Origin: Emiliania huxleyi CCMP1516
Taxonomy: Eukaryota > Haptophyta > Isochrysidales > Noelaerhabdaceae
Direction: 5' to 3'
NCBI RefSeq assembly: GCF_000372725.1
Contig: NW_005195584.1
Coordinates: forward strand, 322,246-386,245
DNA: 64,000 bases
Shown here in pieces: positions 21,891 to 32,305 of this stretch. Position 1 is the first letter of the stretch; each line of letters starts with the position of its first letter. The notes beneath the pieces were generated by a model, which worked only from the letters and a program-made list of their open reading frames with translations, was not told the DNA's origin and searched no databases. Position numbers and translations under genes: made by a program.

Positions 21891-22735
21891 ATGGAGAGCA
21901 CGGCGGGGACAGAGACAGGCGCGCGTGCCGGCGAACACCTTGCCGTGCTCTCGCCAATGGCGGCGATGCAGAACCACGACGACAATGCAGAGGCGCGCGC
22001 TGACAATGAGGCCGCGCTGAGGACTCCACCCCAGCAACCTCGCAAGCTCGGCGGATTCGACAGCTCACAGACCCCGACAACACCCGAAATCAAGCGCCGC
22101 CTCGGCACTGGACTCCCACTTCCGTCTGCAAAGAAAAAGCTGGGGTTCGGTCTGGGCGCCAGCGACGCGCCCAATCTGCAGCAAACTATTCTCGCCACGG
22201 CGATCCCGCGTGGCGCGGCGGCGATGCCGATGCCGATGAGCGCGCACTTCTCGACCTCTGAATTCCACAAGCAGGTGAGCCGGCGACCTGCAACAGGCTG
22301 CCCACTCTCGTGCCTGAAGCCGCGCGCGCCCCCCCCCCCCTCAGATGATAAAGCATCGGCTGAAGCAGTTCACGCCAATCAGGCCTCGGATATCGTCTCA
22401 CAGCAGCGCCGCACTGGCGCATGCGAAGCAGATGAAGCGAGCTCAGCGGCAGCAGGAGCGGCAAGAAGCCGAGCGGCAGGAGGCACCGCTCGCTCCCCAG
22501 CCGCCACCTGCAGCTCGGCCTGCAGCCAGCGACAGGAAAGCCCGGCGTTCCTCCAAAGCGGGCTGCAATGACGAGGTATACCGCGCCATTCAGGTCTACG
22601 CAGCTCTCGCCCGTCGTGCCCCTCTCTGCGCTCCTTCCCACGCGAACCACCTCCCTTGTGCAGGGGATTGACGCGCAAGAGGTCGAGACGCTCCTGGACG
22701 CGGACATCGACGAGCTGCTGTCTCTCGTCAACTGA
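21891..22735 (+). CDS. Unknown protein, three exons
   Basis: Not recognised. The ATG at 21891 opens a disordered, Pro/Thr/Lys-rich protein (PPQQPRKLGGFDSSQTPTTPEIKRRLGTG) with a possible basic signal PSAKKKLGFG. Exon 1 ends ...FSTSEFHKQ near 22274. A GT-AG intron leads to MIKHRLKQFTPIRPRISS at 22345, a helical Lys/Gln/Glu stretch (AKQMKRAQRQQERQEAERQE), and EVYRAIQ. A second GT-AG intron joins it to GIDAQEVETLLDADIDELLSLVN, an acidic amphipathic C-terminal helix. TP and SP sites suggest a phosphorylated nuclear or cell-cycle protein, which is inference only. Neither intron shows the duplications seen elsewhere. Confidence 0.6.
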
Positions 22736-22977
22736 ACTATCAGCCGACTGGTCTGCTTAATCTTGTGCACACGTTTACTGCCTGAGATGCGTATATGGGG
22801 ATTGAGAGAGTGGGAGAAAACCCAAAAATAAATTATGTATCCGCGTCGTCTCCACGCGCGCTGGGCACGTGTGCGGCACACGGAGAGCGGGGACGGCCCC
22901 GGGGGTGGGACGTGTGTGGATCTCACGCACGAGCCGTTGCACACGCGCAGCCGGACGTCACGCGGTCCCCGCTACTC

Positions 22978-24887
22978 CTACTGGGCGAGCCTAAGCGACT
23001 CTGACCCAGGGGATAACCCGACGGTTGTGCGATCATTGTCGTGACAGCGCGCCGACCTCATTGAGTGGACCCTCCCGTCTGCGCCGACCTCTGCTCTAAG
23101 CAAGTGCTGCATCCCCGCAAACTCGGCCAGCAGCGTCGGCGATCGCCCGCTCTGGCCTTCTGGCGGCGCCCCCCAGACGCCTCCCCCCCACGGCGTCACC
23201 AAAACTCCGCCCGCGTTGAACTTGAGCCCGGCAAAACCGGCCCATGCCCACGAGATCGCGCCTGCGGGCGAGGCAGCCGACGCCTCCAGCGCCGTGGCGA
23301 GGCGTGAAGCGGCGCGGTCCGCCGGAGTCAGCTTGCGGAGGGTGTGTCCCGCGCAAGCGTCCTCGCAGAGGAGTGCTGGCTGCTTGATGAGCCACTCGAG
23401 CGACCGCTCCTCTGCGCGCTCGTCGTACTGCGGCGGGTCGGTGTACTCTGCGCCGCCCAAGCCGAGCGGCAGCCGCAAAATGAAGCAGTCTGTAAAGCTG
23501 GCGCACACTCCGTCGGCGCAGCCCGCCCCGGCACCGAGCGCGGACCGGCTGAAGAGGATCCGCGACGGCGAGAGCGCGCGCCAGTGCGCCATGCTCGCCA
23601 GCTCGCCGGTGGCCTGTGGCGGCGGTGAGTCTGGCTCGTCAGGGGGTGCGGCTGGAGCCCCGCCAGCGGGGCGAGCTGGCGCCGCCTGCGCCACGCCTCC
23701 CCGTAAGAGCAGCACCTGGCCGGCGCGGCCGCGGTACGGGCCCGAGCCCTCGACGCGCCGGGAGAGCTCGTCGGCGGGCGGGAGGACGGGCTTTGACCAG
23801 CGGGCGAGCACGTCGGCGGCGACGACGAGCTTCGCCACCGCGCCCTCGCCCCGGAGCTCCCACGCTTCTGCCGCCGCGTGCAGCGACATCGTCAGCGACT
23901 GACCGCAGAGGTGCAGCGCCACGCCGCCGCCGCTCGCCGCCGCCGCCCAGCGGCCATGCCCCTTTGGGCTGACCAGGAAGCCGTGCGACATGAAGTGCAC
24001 CTGCATCCCTCCGGCGCGCCGAGGGTGAGGGGAGAGAGGCGACGCCGAGGGAGGGGCGAGGCGGACAGCGGAGCGGTGGGAGGGGCGGCCGCCGCCGCGC
24101 CGCGTGTGGCTGCGCCGCCGCTCGCGTCTACGCCGCTCTCCTTTTCCACACGGAGCGACCCGCCGCCCGCCGTCCCGGTGATGGTCCACGGGCCAGTGCC
24201 CAGCAGCGAGGCGGCGGTGGCGTCGCCCCCTGCGGTGGGCAGCTCCCTAGGCAGCTCCCCGGCCGCAGGGCCGCCCTTCCCGCCGGGCGGTGGGCGGAGG
24301 TGAAGGCGCGCGAATCCGGCGAGCGAGCCGGGGCTGCGCGGCGTCGGCCAGCCGCCGGGCGCCGCCTCGAGGGCGGCACTTGCGTTGTTGAAGAGGGCGG
24401 TGAGCACGTGCGCGCGGTCGTGGCCGCACGCGGGTGGCAGATCGAGGTCGCGGGGCGGGTGGCGCGCCATGTAGTGCCGCTTATCGAGCGACCACTCGCC
24501 GACCTGCAGCTCCATCGGGAGGCCCTCGCGCGAGTACTCGATGCCGTAGGTGTAGTGGAAGATGTAGTAGGGCATGCGGTGCGGTGTGCCGCTCCGGCCG
24601 GGGACGAGCGGCCCCTCTGGCACGACAGGCGTCGGCGTGGGGAGTGGCCACGCGAGCTGGCGGTTGTGGTTGCCGATGGAGCCGCCCTCGAATTGGAGCG
24701 CGTCGAGCACGAGGTGCTTGACGCCTGGTCAAGGCGGGGCCACCCGTCAAGCCAGCAGTCAAGCCAGCAGTCAAGCCAGCAGTCTGGCTGTCCGGCACGA
24801 GGCGCTCGGTGCGTGCCGCAGCGCGCGGGCGGGATCGGCGCGCCGGTCGCGGGAGGGGCTTGCGAGGGGAGTCGGAGGGAAGGAGGC

Positions 24888-24966
<79 letters not shown>

Positions 24967-26071
24967 GCACCGAGAGATGCCGCGGCGATGGCGTAGCCCC
25001 ACATCTCGCGCACCTAATTAATAGTTAATTAGTTAATTGGGCCTAATTAACTATTAAGTAGCCCCACATCTCGCGCACCCAGCCGAGGGCCTGCACGGCC
25101 TGGTGGTCGGCCATGATCTTCTCGGTGAACTGGAGCCACGGCCGTGCGATGCGGCGCAGCTGCTCCTTGTGGATGAGCAGCGGCGACGGGCCGACCGGGT
25201 CCGTCTTGCCGCCCAGCCCGGGCGAGATGCGGTCGACGACACCCGCCTGGCCGGAGGCGAGCATGTAGCCGAAGTGGAATGCGGCCGGCACCGTCTCCGA
25301 CGCGAGGTTGGGCATCGGCCGCAGCATCACGTGGTCCGTCTCGGCGATGAAGATGTACTCCTCGGCGATCCTGTCCAGGTGGCCGCCCTCCACAAACTGC
25401 ACGATCGACGACGGCCGGTTGATGACAGGATAGCCGCCCCGCCGCTCGTTGACGACCACGGTGGGCATCTCGTTTGCAAAGGCGTCGGGCCGGTCCTTGA
25501 CGCCCGTCAGCAGCCGCGTGAAGCCGCCCATCTCGCCGCATGGGTCCCGAGCGCGCTGCAGCTGCCAGTGGTGCCGCATGACACGCGACTGCCAGAGCTG
25601 GTACGGACCGGACGACGCCGTCAGCAGCGTGTGGTACGGACGCCGCTGCTTGCCGCAACCTGTGCGCGCGTCCACCGGCACTGGCAGCGTGCCGCCGTTG
25701 CATGCGTAGCAGCTCGTGGCAGCTGCGTCGGGCGCAGCGATCGGAAGCTCGACTGGCGAGTCCGGGCGGTCGCGCACGGCCCGACCCATCCGCGGCTCAG
25801 GGAGCACTTTCCGTGCCGGCGTCGCCTCTGGAAGACTCGCCGGATTGGGCTGAGGGGCTGCGGTTTGGTTGGCCAGCGATGGCAGCCGCTGCCTTCGGCG
25901 CGTGAGCAGCTCAGACGCATCTGCTCGCGCAGCGTCGGAGTGGTAGATGTGGCCAAAGAGCGCGGGAACGGCGAGCACGGTGGTCAGGAAGACAAGAGCG
26001 ACAGCTGCGGTGAGTTTGACCAGACGTTGAGATGGGCGACGAGCAGCTGAGCTGCTGTCCCGATCCGCCAT
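22978..26071 (-). CDS. HPAT/SERGT-like peptidyl O-glycosyltransferase
   Basis: Resembles hydroxyproline O-arabinosyltransferases and peptidyl-serine alpha-galactosyltransferases, type II Golgi enzymes that glycosylate extensin-like proteins. The ATG at 26071 gives a short cytosolic tail and a membrane anchor (LTAAVALVFLTTVLAVPALFG). Recognisable parts: PYHTLLTASSGPYQLWQSRVMRHHW; GGFTRLLTGVKDRPD; PVINRPSSIVQFVE; EEYIFIAETDHVMLRPMPN (the DxH/ETDH-type metal site); GPSPLLIHKEQLRRIARPWLQFTEKI; VREMWGYAIAAASLG; then VKHLVLDALQFEGGSIG and PYYIFHYTYGIEYS...GEWSLDKRHY. Introns: 25014-25078 (GT-AG, 65 nt, duplication-flanked), about 24733-24970 (contains a (GGC)n run) and about 24005-24150. The C-terminal third (HFMSHGFLVSPKGHGRW...) is not recognised. 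It fits the many Pro-rich secreted proteins in the window. Confidence 0.82.
24733..24970 (-). repeat. Intron with (GGC)n run and 12-bp repeats
   Basis: Intron between AIAAASLG and VKHLVLD. It contains about 24 GGC triplets (24890-24965) and three copies of TCAAGCCAGCAG (24747-24783). Confidence 0.75.
25014..25078 (-). other. Duplication-flanked intron with a palindromic AT-rich filler
   Basis: Coding strand: GTGCGCGAGATGTGGGGCTAC is present at the intron start (25078-25058) and again, identical, at the next exon start (25013-24993). The 44-nt filler is an inverted repeat (TTAATAGTTAATTAG ... TTAACTATTAA) ending in TTAG. Splicing leaves one copy and the family motif REMWGYAIAAAS. Confidence 0.85.
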
Positions 26072-26396
26072 CGTGACGGACTTGCTTTGTATCGAGAAAA
26101 AGACAAAATTGTCGCTGGCACTGCGCGGCTCTCATTGACACCACGCGGAACGTATCTCCATCGCTTCGGTGAAGAGGGTGAACCGCGCCATCCTTGATCG
26201 CCGTGCAAAGCTCGCTTCCGAGCTCTCACGCCGCGCGTATAGGGCCCTTAGTTAGGGCTTAGGGAGGGAGGGGCCTAGAGAACACAACCCCCTCTCCCTT
26301 CTCTCCCAGTAAGCTAAAAGTACGTAACAAGAACACAACGCACTCTCTCACATGACAAAGCGATCCCACGACCCAGCGATTGTGGGGACTACATGA

Positions 26397-26455
26397 TCCG
26401 TACGTGTGTTAGAGTTGTTTGGTTGGATTGATTGCTAAAAATCTCTCTCTGAATG
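26397..26455. repeat. Inverted copy of the 11400-11456 motif
   Basis: GTGTTAGAGTTGTTTGG, then ATTGCTAAAAATCTCTCTC on the plus strand, about 365 bp upstream of the PLAC8 start. It is the reverse complement of 11400-11456 with a few differences. Confidence 0.5.
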
Positions 26456-26819
26456 AAGGGTGGAGGGGCCCATCCGCAGAGCTACATGTAGGCGGCGTGG
26501 GCGCCCCCCACTGGGGCCGAGGGTAAGAGGACGTCTGCCGCTTGCTTGTTCTTGACGTCGTTGACCCAGTTGGCACGCTCAGGGGAGTTGATTGATTGAG
26601 CCACAGTTGATACGCGTATTGCGCGCCTGCTTGTTGATGTTTTTCGGCGTCGCCCGCCACCGCCGCCATGGAGATCTGCTGCGTGTGGTGGACGACAAAG
26701 GAGGAGGCGCTCGCCGACGCCGCCCCATACACCGTCCGGTCCGTGGTGGTGTGCCAGAAATTTCGCGCAACGCGTCAATTGCGGCGGTTCGCCCGCTGGG
26801 GGACCTCGTGCCAGTGCCA

Positions 26820-27554
26820 ATGGCGGAGGCGATCCCCGTTCCCGAGGCGGGCACGTCTTCGATTGCCCCCGCGGCGGAGCCGTCCCCTCCCGTCAAGGCG
26901 CAGCCGGTCGTGGTGGCTGAGGCCGTGGTCGTGCCGCCACCACTCCAGGTGCCAGTGGCGCGGCCGGTCGCGACACCTGTGCCAGCGATGCAGCCAGTGG
27001 CGGCGGCGCAGCGGGTGGTCATGATGCCAGTGCTGGCTGGTTCCGGCATCGGAAACGGCGAGTGGCACCATGACATCTACGACTGCCGCAATCACGTCGG
27101 CTGCAAGAAGCCTTTGACGTGCGTTATCTCCCATGCTTGCTGCTTCCCATGCCTGCTGCCCGACCTCTTGGAGCAGGCGGGCGTCGCTCCTCCGGGTGGT
27201 TACTTTATGACCTGCATGAGCGTCGCCGGCGTCTGGGACTGGCTCGTAAGCTTCATCCCCTTTGTCGGATTTGCTCTGGCTGCGCCTGCATTCTTCAGAT
27301 CCAAGGCGCTCTTCGACTCCCGCCGAGCCATCATAGACAGGTATGGCATCACCACTGAGCCAGACTTTTGGGACACGTGCTGCCTCATTTACTCGGGCTT
27401 CCCGTTAATTCCTTGGCTGTGCATCGTGCCTTGCAGCTCGTGCCAGATGACGCACGAGCTGATGGTGAACGAGGGGCTCGAGTACACGGACGCGTGCGCC
27501 TGCTGGACCGCCAAGCGCGTCACCCCGATCGCCACCGCCGCCGTATCGGCTTGA
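26820..27554 (+). CDS. PLAC8 family Cys-rich protein
   Basis: PLAC8/cornifelin-like protein; family members act at membranes in cell-size control or metal handling. The ATG at 26820 opens a Pro/Val/Ala-rich N-terminus (residues 1-80). The Cys-rich domain follows: WHHDIYDCRNHVGCKKPLTCVISHACCFPCLLPDLLEQAGV, two hydrophobic stretches (WDWLVSFIPFVGFALAAPAFF and CCLIYSGFPLIPWLCIVPCSSCQ), then the signature CSSCQMTHELM. It ends CACWTAKRVTPIATAAVSA. The frame is open upstream to 26592, but that stretch has no homology. Single exon. An inverted repeat motif lies upstream at 26397-26455. Confidence 0.85.
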   Translation: MAEAIPVPEAGTSSIAPAAEPSPPVKAQPVVVAEAVVVPPPLQVPVARPVATPVPAMQPVAAAQRVVMMPVLAGSGIGNGEWHHDIYDCRNHVGCKKPLTCVISHACCFPCLLPDLLEQAGVAPPGGYFMTCMSVAGVWDWLVSFIPFVGFALAAPAFFRSKALFDSRRAIIDRYGITTEPDFWDTCCLIYSGFPLIPWLCIVPCSSCQMTHELMVNEGLEYTDACACWTAKRVTPIATAAVSA

Positions 27555-27909
27555 GGTGTGAAGATGCAAAGGCGAGGTGAGCTGGTTGTTGATCTTACAG
27601 CTCACTCGATTCAACACGAATTCAACATTCATGCCCCATGCCGGGGGCGCGGGGGGGAGGCGCACCGGCAGGAGAGTGTTGTAGCTCTTACGAACATTGT
27701 CGCAGGTGGACTGCTGATTTTTGTGCCGCTTCTAGCTCAAAATAGCAAGCCTGTATGGCCACCCTTAAGCGCGGCCTTTAAGCGCTTCAAAACACCGCCC
27801 GCGTGCGTGTCACCACACAGGGTGTGGAACCAATCATAATCACCACACGTCTCACGTGCTACCCGGCTTGCGAGTAGGGAGGAGGAGGCTGCGCTGCACA
27901 AGCACGGGC

Positions 27910-28005
27910 GGGAGGGGCTTCTCCTGCGGAGTCGTGCGTGCGCAGGGCTCCTCTTTGCTTTCTTCTACTCCCTACTATCATCTCGTTCCCGTCCTACCAG
28001 AGGAA
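27910..28005 (+). repeat. 94-bp direct repeat, copy A
   Basis: GGAGGGGCTTCTCCTGCGGA through CGTTCCCGTCCTACCAGAG is identical to 28279-28372. The copies are 369 bp apart and differ only at their ends, so the duplication is recent. Confidence 0.9.
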
Positions 28006-28278
28006 GGTTACTTCCCCCAGGATTGGTCTTCTCTGCCTGCGGGAACACCCTCGGGCGGCCGCATGGCTCGGTAGAGCCGAGACCCCGTGTTGAGGCGGCG
28101 CTCCTGTGGGCGGCTGTGGAATCGGCAGATTCGACCTCAGATCTCCAGTATTCTCATCCCAGTGGATGGACGTCCGTACGTCCCTTTTCTGTTCCTCTCG
28201 CCGTCCGCCAGCGAGACGCTCTGTCGCTGGCGGCCGCAGTTTTCTGTGACCCACCCACCTCTCCCTTGTTTTTGTCTG

Positions 28279-28372
28279 GGGAGGGGCTTCTCCTGCGGAG
28301 TCGTGCGTGCGCAGGGCTCCTCTTTGCTTTCTTCTACTCCCTACTATCATCTCGTTCCCGTCCTACCAGAGA
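28279..28372 (+). repeat. 94-bp direct repeat, copy B
   Basis: Partner of 27910-28005. Flanks differ (TTTTTGTCTG before this copy, GAAGTGCGTGG after), so the pair is a local duplication or two insertions of one short element. Confidence 0.9.
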
Positions 28373-29193
28373 AGTGCGTGGGGTAGCGTGGACTCCGTGT
28401 ATAGCTGGCGTACACGGCTCTTATGCCGTGTACCCCACCCCACAACGCACAACGACAAGCGCAAGGCAACACAGCCTATAAGCAGAGTGCCGAGTCATTG
28501 CGACGGCGTAAACTGATCGTGGATCACGAGCTGCTAACGCATCACTCTATAGACCAATAGACGTTCGTGGCCTGTTCGTGGCTCGTGGGACATCAGTTGG
28601 TCTGTTGGTGTAAGTGTTAGGCTGTTAGCGCAGCTGCCTCGCATGCATGCCCGTCCACCCCCCCCCCCCCCGAGACCGTACTGGAGTCGTAAAGTTTGAC
28701 TCGCTCGGTCCTAGGCTCTGCCACTCTCTCCGGGTGAACGCGTTAGGCAGACGCACGTCTGACACGACCAACGGTGCTCGCGGTGTCGGCATGTGTGCAC
28801 GTGTAAGAGTGCGCGTGCTCCCGGGGGGGCCGCCCCGTTACTCTGCCACAGACCAACCCAACAGAGCCGGGCGCCGCATCCTGATTGGTCTGATTCGGTT
28901 GGGCAAAAGTAAAAAGCCAAACCGATAAACGTAAACGACGCGAGATTCGAGCGCCAAAAGCAAAACTGTGTGTGGAGTGTGTGGTGCTGTGTGGGTGTCA
29001 GTGTGTGTGCGCGCGCGGTCCGCGGAGAGCCTCGGAGAGTCTACCGCAGTGCCGTCGGCTCTTTCCTAGACTCTTTTGTCTTCGTCTTTGAGAGTTCGGT
29101 GTGAGCGTAGCCACGGTAGCCGAAAGCGAAACGCCCTCTATCTGTAGAGGAAAAACGCCACGCGACACAAAACAAAATCCCGTGCGTTGGCCA

Positions 29194-30120
29194 TCAGTTC
29201 AGGAAGGCCTCTCCGCACTCCGGCTCCGCGAGCGCGTCCTCCGCCGTCAGGAGCGCGTCCCGGGCAGCCTCCCTCGCCGTCCCCCGTCTCAGGACACGGA
29301 CGGCGCCGCCTTGGATCTCGAGCGCCTCGACCGGGCCGCACATCACCCACCTGCTGCAGCCCGTGTCGCACCGCCACACGGCCCCGCCGCACGCGCCGTT
29401 GACGCGCGTCTGCGGCGTGTGCCCCACGACGAGGCGGGAGGCGCCCAGTCCTCGCAGCGTGTCGCGCAGCGCCTCGCAGTCGCTCGCGGCCGGCTCCTCC
29501 CCGCCCGGCGCCGAGAAGGTGCGGTCCCACACGGGGCTGTCCCGGCCGCCGAGGAGCAGCGGCGGCGGACCCGCCGGCCGCTCGCCGAGCAGCCAGGCGC
29601 GCGTCTCGGCGTTGAGCCTCGCGAGGCTCCCGAGCGTGGCGCCGCGCGGCAGCGAGGCGTGCGCAAACACGCTGTCGCCGACCACGGCGACGACCGGGAA
29701 GTCGTCGGCGAGGCGGGCGGCGAGCGCCCCGCCCGGCCGGAACGCGGCACACCGGTCGTCCCCAAACTGAGCGTGCCCGGCCGGGTGCACGTAAGTGGCC
29801 GCCTTGCCCAGCGCGTTCAACACCTCGTGGTTGCCGAGCAGGGTCACGACGCGCCCGCCCGCAGAGCGCGCCTCGAGGCGTAAGCGCTCAAGCAGCCCCC
29901 ACAGCGCAAACTCCTCGCCGCCGCGGTCTAGCACGTCGCCGAGCTGCACGAGGGTCGCGTCGCCGCCAGACCAATGCAAGTCTGCGTCAATCAGGCCGGC
30001 TGCGGTGAGCGCGGTGACGGCGGCGGCGGCGTCGCCGTGGAGGTCGCCGAGGGCAACCACGCGGCCTGGAGGGGCTGGCGCCACGAGCACGAGCGCTAGC
30101 GTGGTTAAGAGGGCGAGCAT
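29194..30120 (-). CDS. Shewanella-like protein phosphatase (PPP-family metallophosphatase)
   Basis: Calcineurin-like phosphatase of the Shewanella-like (SLP) branch, which in plants and algae dephosphorylates proteins in plastid or secretory compartments. Metal-site motifs occur in order: VVALGDLHGD (GDxHG), LVQLGDVLDRGGEE (GDxxDRG), VVTLLGNHEVLN (GNHE), SVFAHASLP and LVVGHTPQTRVNG (GHTP). The ATG at 30120 gives a clean signal peptide (MLALLTTLALVLVAPAPPG); the frame stays open to 30231. Single exon, with no intron-like interruptions. A GAATTCTTTTT-like motif lies upstream at 30300-30315. Confidence 0.92.
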   Translation of the reverse strand: MLALLTTLALVLVAPAPPGRVVALGDLHGDAAAAVTALTAAGLIDADLHWSGGDATLVQLGDVLDRGGEEFALWGLLERLRLEARSAGGRVVTLLGNHEVLNALGKAATYVHPAGHAQFGDDRCAAFRPGGALAARLADDFPVVAVVGDSVFAHASLPRGATLGSLARLNAETRAWLLGERPAGPPPLLLGGRDSPVWDRTFSAPGGEEPAASDCEALRDTLRGLGASRLVVGHTPQTRVNGACGGAVWRCDTGCSRWVMCGPVEALEIQGGAVRVLRRGTAREAARDALLTAEDALAEPECGEAFLN

Positions 30121-30137
30121 GGAGTGCTGTTCGGCGC

Positions 30138-30188
30138 TGCACGATGGCGTACGCCAGTAGGGAGGGCAAGGTCCCCTTCGGAACGCGA
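30138..30188 (+). repeat. 50-bp repeat shared with 31012-31062
   Basis: TGCACGATGGCGTA, then GTAGGGAGGGCAAGGTCCCC, then TCGGAACGCGA. It lies just upstream of the phosphatase here, and the other copy just upstream of the SGNH fusion gene, but in opposite gene-relative orientations. Part of it (GCACGATGGCGTAGCCTG) is doubled at 30990-31030. Confidence 0.7.
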
Positions 30189-30299
30189 TGGAGCAACAGT
30201 AGTGTGTTTTTCTTGCTTGGGCGGCACTCATCGGGGTAGGTAGGGTAGGTCTGGGCCCTCCCGTCGGGGTTTTCCCTCTTCCACGCTGGAGTTTTCACA

Positions 30300-30315
30300 G
30301 CAGAAAAAGAATTTT
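30300..30315 (-). promoter_or_regulatory. AAATTCTTTTTCTG upstream motif (phosphatase)
   Basis: Coding strand AAAAAATTCTTTTTCTGC, 180 nt upstream of the chosen ATG. A member of the window-wide motif set. Confidence 0.4.
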
Positions 30316-30699
30316 TTCCGCGCAAATCACGATGTCAACCCTCCCCAAGTGGGTGATCTGATTGATGCTTGTATGGCCTTGAGAGTGGCCTGCCATGTCA
30401 CAAGAAGGACTGTGGTTGCAGGAGAGTACCACCAACCATCACTCTAGTTGGTATAGTACCCCACCTTCACCCATCCTATGATTTCTTTTTTAGTTTCCCA
30501 TAAGTAAGGTAGGTAGGTAAAAGGAGCCTTAAGCAGGTCGTGTGAAGAGCACAGATGATGTAGTGAGTGAGTGGTCCCGGGCCCTGCGGGGAACTAAGTC
30601 GGCGCAAGTTAGTCTGTGAGCTGGACGAGGGCTAGTGGTGCGCCGAGGCGGGTCAAGCGTGGTGAAGTGCTCCCGGGAGTCGTGGTCGGAGGCCGGGAG

Positions 30700-30975
30700 C
30701 GGGCGGGACACTACGCGCACTAACTTAGTGCGCGTAAGTGAGTGCCTCCGGCCGGCCGCGAGGGGAGTGGTCCGGCGGGCCGCTCGTAGTGCCCTTCGTT
30801 CGCCGGGCGGCGGACGGAGGCGGGCTCGGCTACTACGCGCACTAACTTAGTGCGCGTAGTGAGTGGGCCGCCGGCGACTCGGCGGCGAGCGGGCTAGTGG
30901 GAGAGTGCCTCCCCCTCCCACCACCCCGCGCACTACTCAGTAAGATAGTGCGCGTACGGGTACCCTGGTAGTGAG
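30700..30975. repeat. Three palindromes built on CGCGCACTAA/TTAGTGCGCG
   Basis: At 30828-30858 the inverted repeat ACTACGCGCACTAA-C-TTAGTGCGCGTAGT is perfect. A second copy at 30709-30738 is nearly perfect, and a third, decayed one is at 30927-30955. Each is followed by GTGAGTG. Separate G/C-rich spacers lie between them. Confidence 0.85.
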
Positions 30976-31011
30976 TGGGCACGCCGGCACGATGGCGTAG
31001 CCTGCACGGAG

Positions 31012-31062
31012 ATGCACGATGGCGTAGCCTGTAGGGAGGGCAAGGTCCCCCTCGGAACGCGA
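31012..31062 (+). repeat. 50-bp repeat shared with 30138-30188
   Basis: See 30138-30188. This copy ends 34 bp before the SGNH fusion start codon. Confidence 0.7.
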
Positions 31063-31095
31063 ACGGTAGACGCCGCCTCGCCAAGCGGCGAGGGC

Positions 31096-32267
31096 ATGAG
31101 GCTCCTCATCTACGGCGACAGCCTCACAGCCGGCTACCACAGCAACGGTCTTCGCTTTTCGCCCTGGGCGCCCGCCCTCCGTGCCCTCCTCGGCGTCGAG
31201 GCGGTCGACGCCGTCGGCCACTCGGGATGGACGAGCTCGGAGATGCGCGCGGCGATGGACGAGGAGGCGGCAGACGTCTGCGGCCTCAAAAAACCGGGCA
31301 TGCGCCTTGCGATGCGGACGCAAGGGCCGTTCGACGCCGTCGTCATCCTGGCCGGGACCAACGACCTCGCCAGCGAGGGAAGCCCGGAGCGGATCAGCGG
31401 CAGCATCCAGTTGCTGCACGCTGCTGCACGCGCGGAGGGCGCCCGCACCGTCGCGATGGCCATCCCCGAGAGCCTCGCGGCGCGGCACGTGCCGGCACTC
31501 GCGGCAACCCGCGCCGTGGCAAACGAGCGGCTTGCGGCGTGGGCGAGGTCGCAGGGCGAGTCGGTGCTCTGGGTCGACACGGGCGCCTTGCTGCCCTACT
31601 CCGAGCCCTCGGCCGAGGGAGGCCACCTCTGGGAGCCGGACGGGCTGCACCTGTCGCAGGCGGGCTACGCGGCGCTGGCGGAGCGGCTGGCGCCGAAGCT
31701 GGCTCCGTGGCTGCTGCTAGCGCCGGCTCGCGAGTCGGCGGGGTCGCTGCCTCCGCCCTCGGCGCCGCCCTCGCCACCCAGAGGCGGGGAAGGGCGCGAG
31801 GCGGAGAACGACGTGAGGGCGGCGGAGCGGGCGGGAGTGGCCGTGGCAGAGATGCTCGGCGGGAGCGGCGCCCTGGACGAGGAGGAGCTCCGCAGGGCGC
31901 TCGAGGCGGTGCGGCTCGGCGGCGGCGCTGCCGTCGCCGCCTTTGCGCGCAGCTTTGGCCCGCGCCGGCTGGTGCGCCGGCTGGCGGCAGGCCTGTCCGA
32001 GTCGGACCTGAGCGAGGCGTGCGACCAGCTCCTCGCGGCGTGCCTCGCCGGCGAGGGCGACTCGGACGGCGGCGGAGCCTTCGCAGGCCTCGCCGGCGGC
32101 GCGGTCGTCGGCGAGGCCGTGCATCGCGAGGAGATGTACCCGGACCCTAACCCTAACCCTAACCCTAACCCCAACCCTAGGCGAGGACGTGCATCGCGAG
32201 GAGATGTACCCGGACGCCGTCGTGCGCCTGCAGCGACCGCTCGCGCCACGGGGCACGCCGCTCGCGG

Positions 32268-32305
<38 letters not shown>

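Larger units (their letters stand above)
27555..29193. other. Intergenic with a 94-bp direct repeat
   Basis: No gene recognised on either strand. It holds the direct repeat 27910-28005 / 28279-28372, a poly-C run at 28659-28671 and a tRNA A-box-like stretch (GTTAGCGCAGCTGCC, 28625-28639) with no partner B box. Confidence 0.5.

Noticed and set aside
28610-28700. tRNA-derived SINE (GTTAGCGCAGCTGCC)
   Set aside because: A-box-like match only; no B box or tail, single copy in the window.
30529-30975. CRISPR-like array (three palindromic repeats)
   Set aside because: Spacing irregular, repeats diverged, nuclear eukaryotic context.
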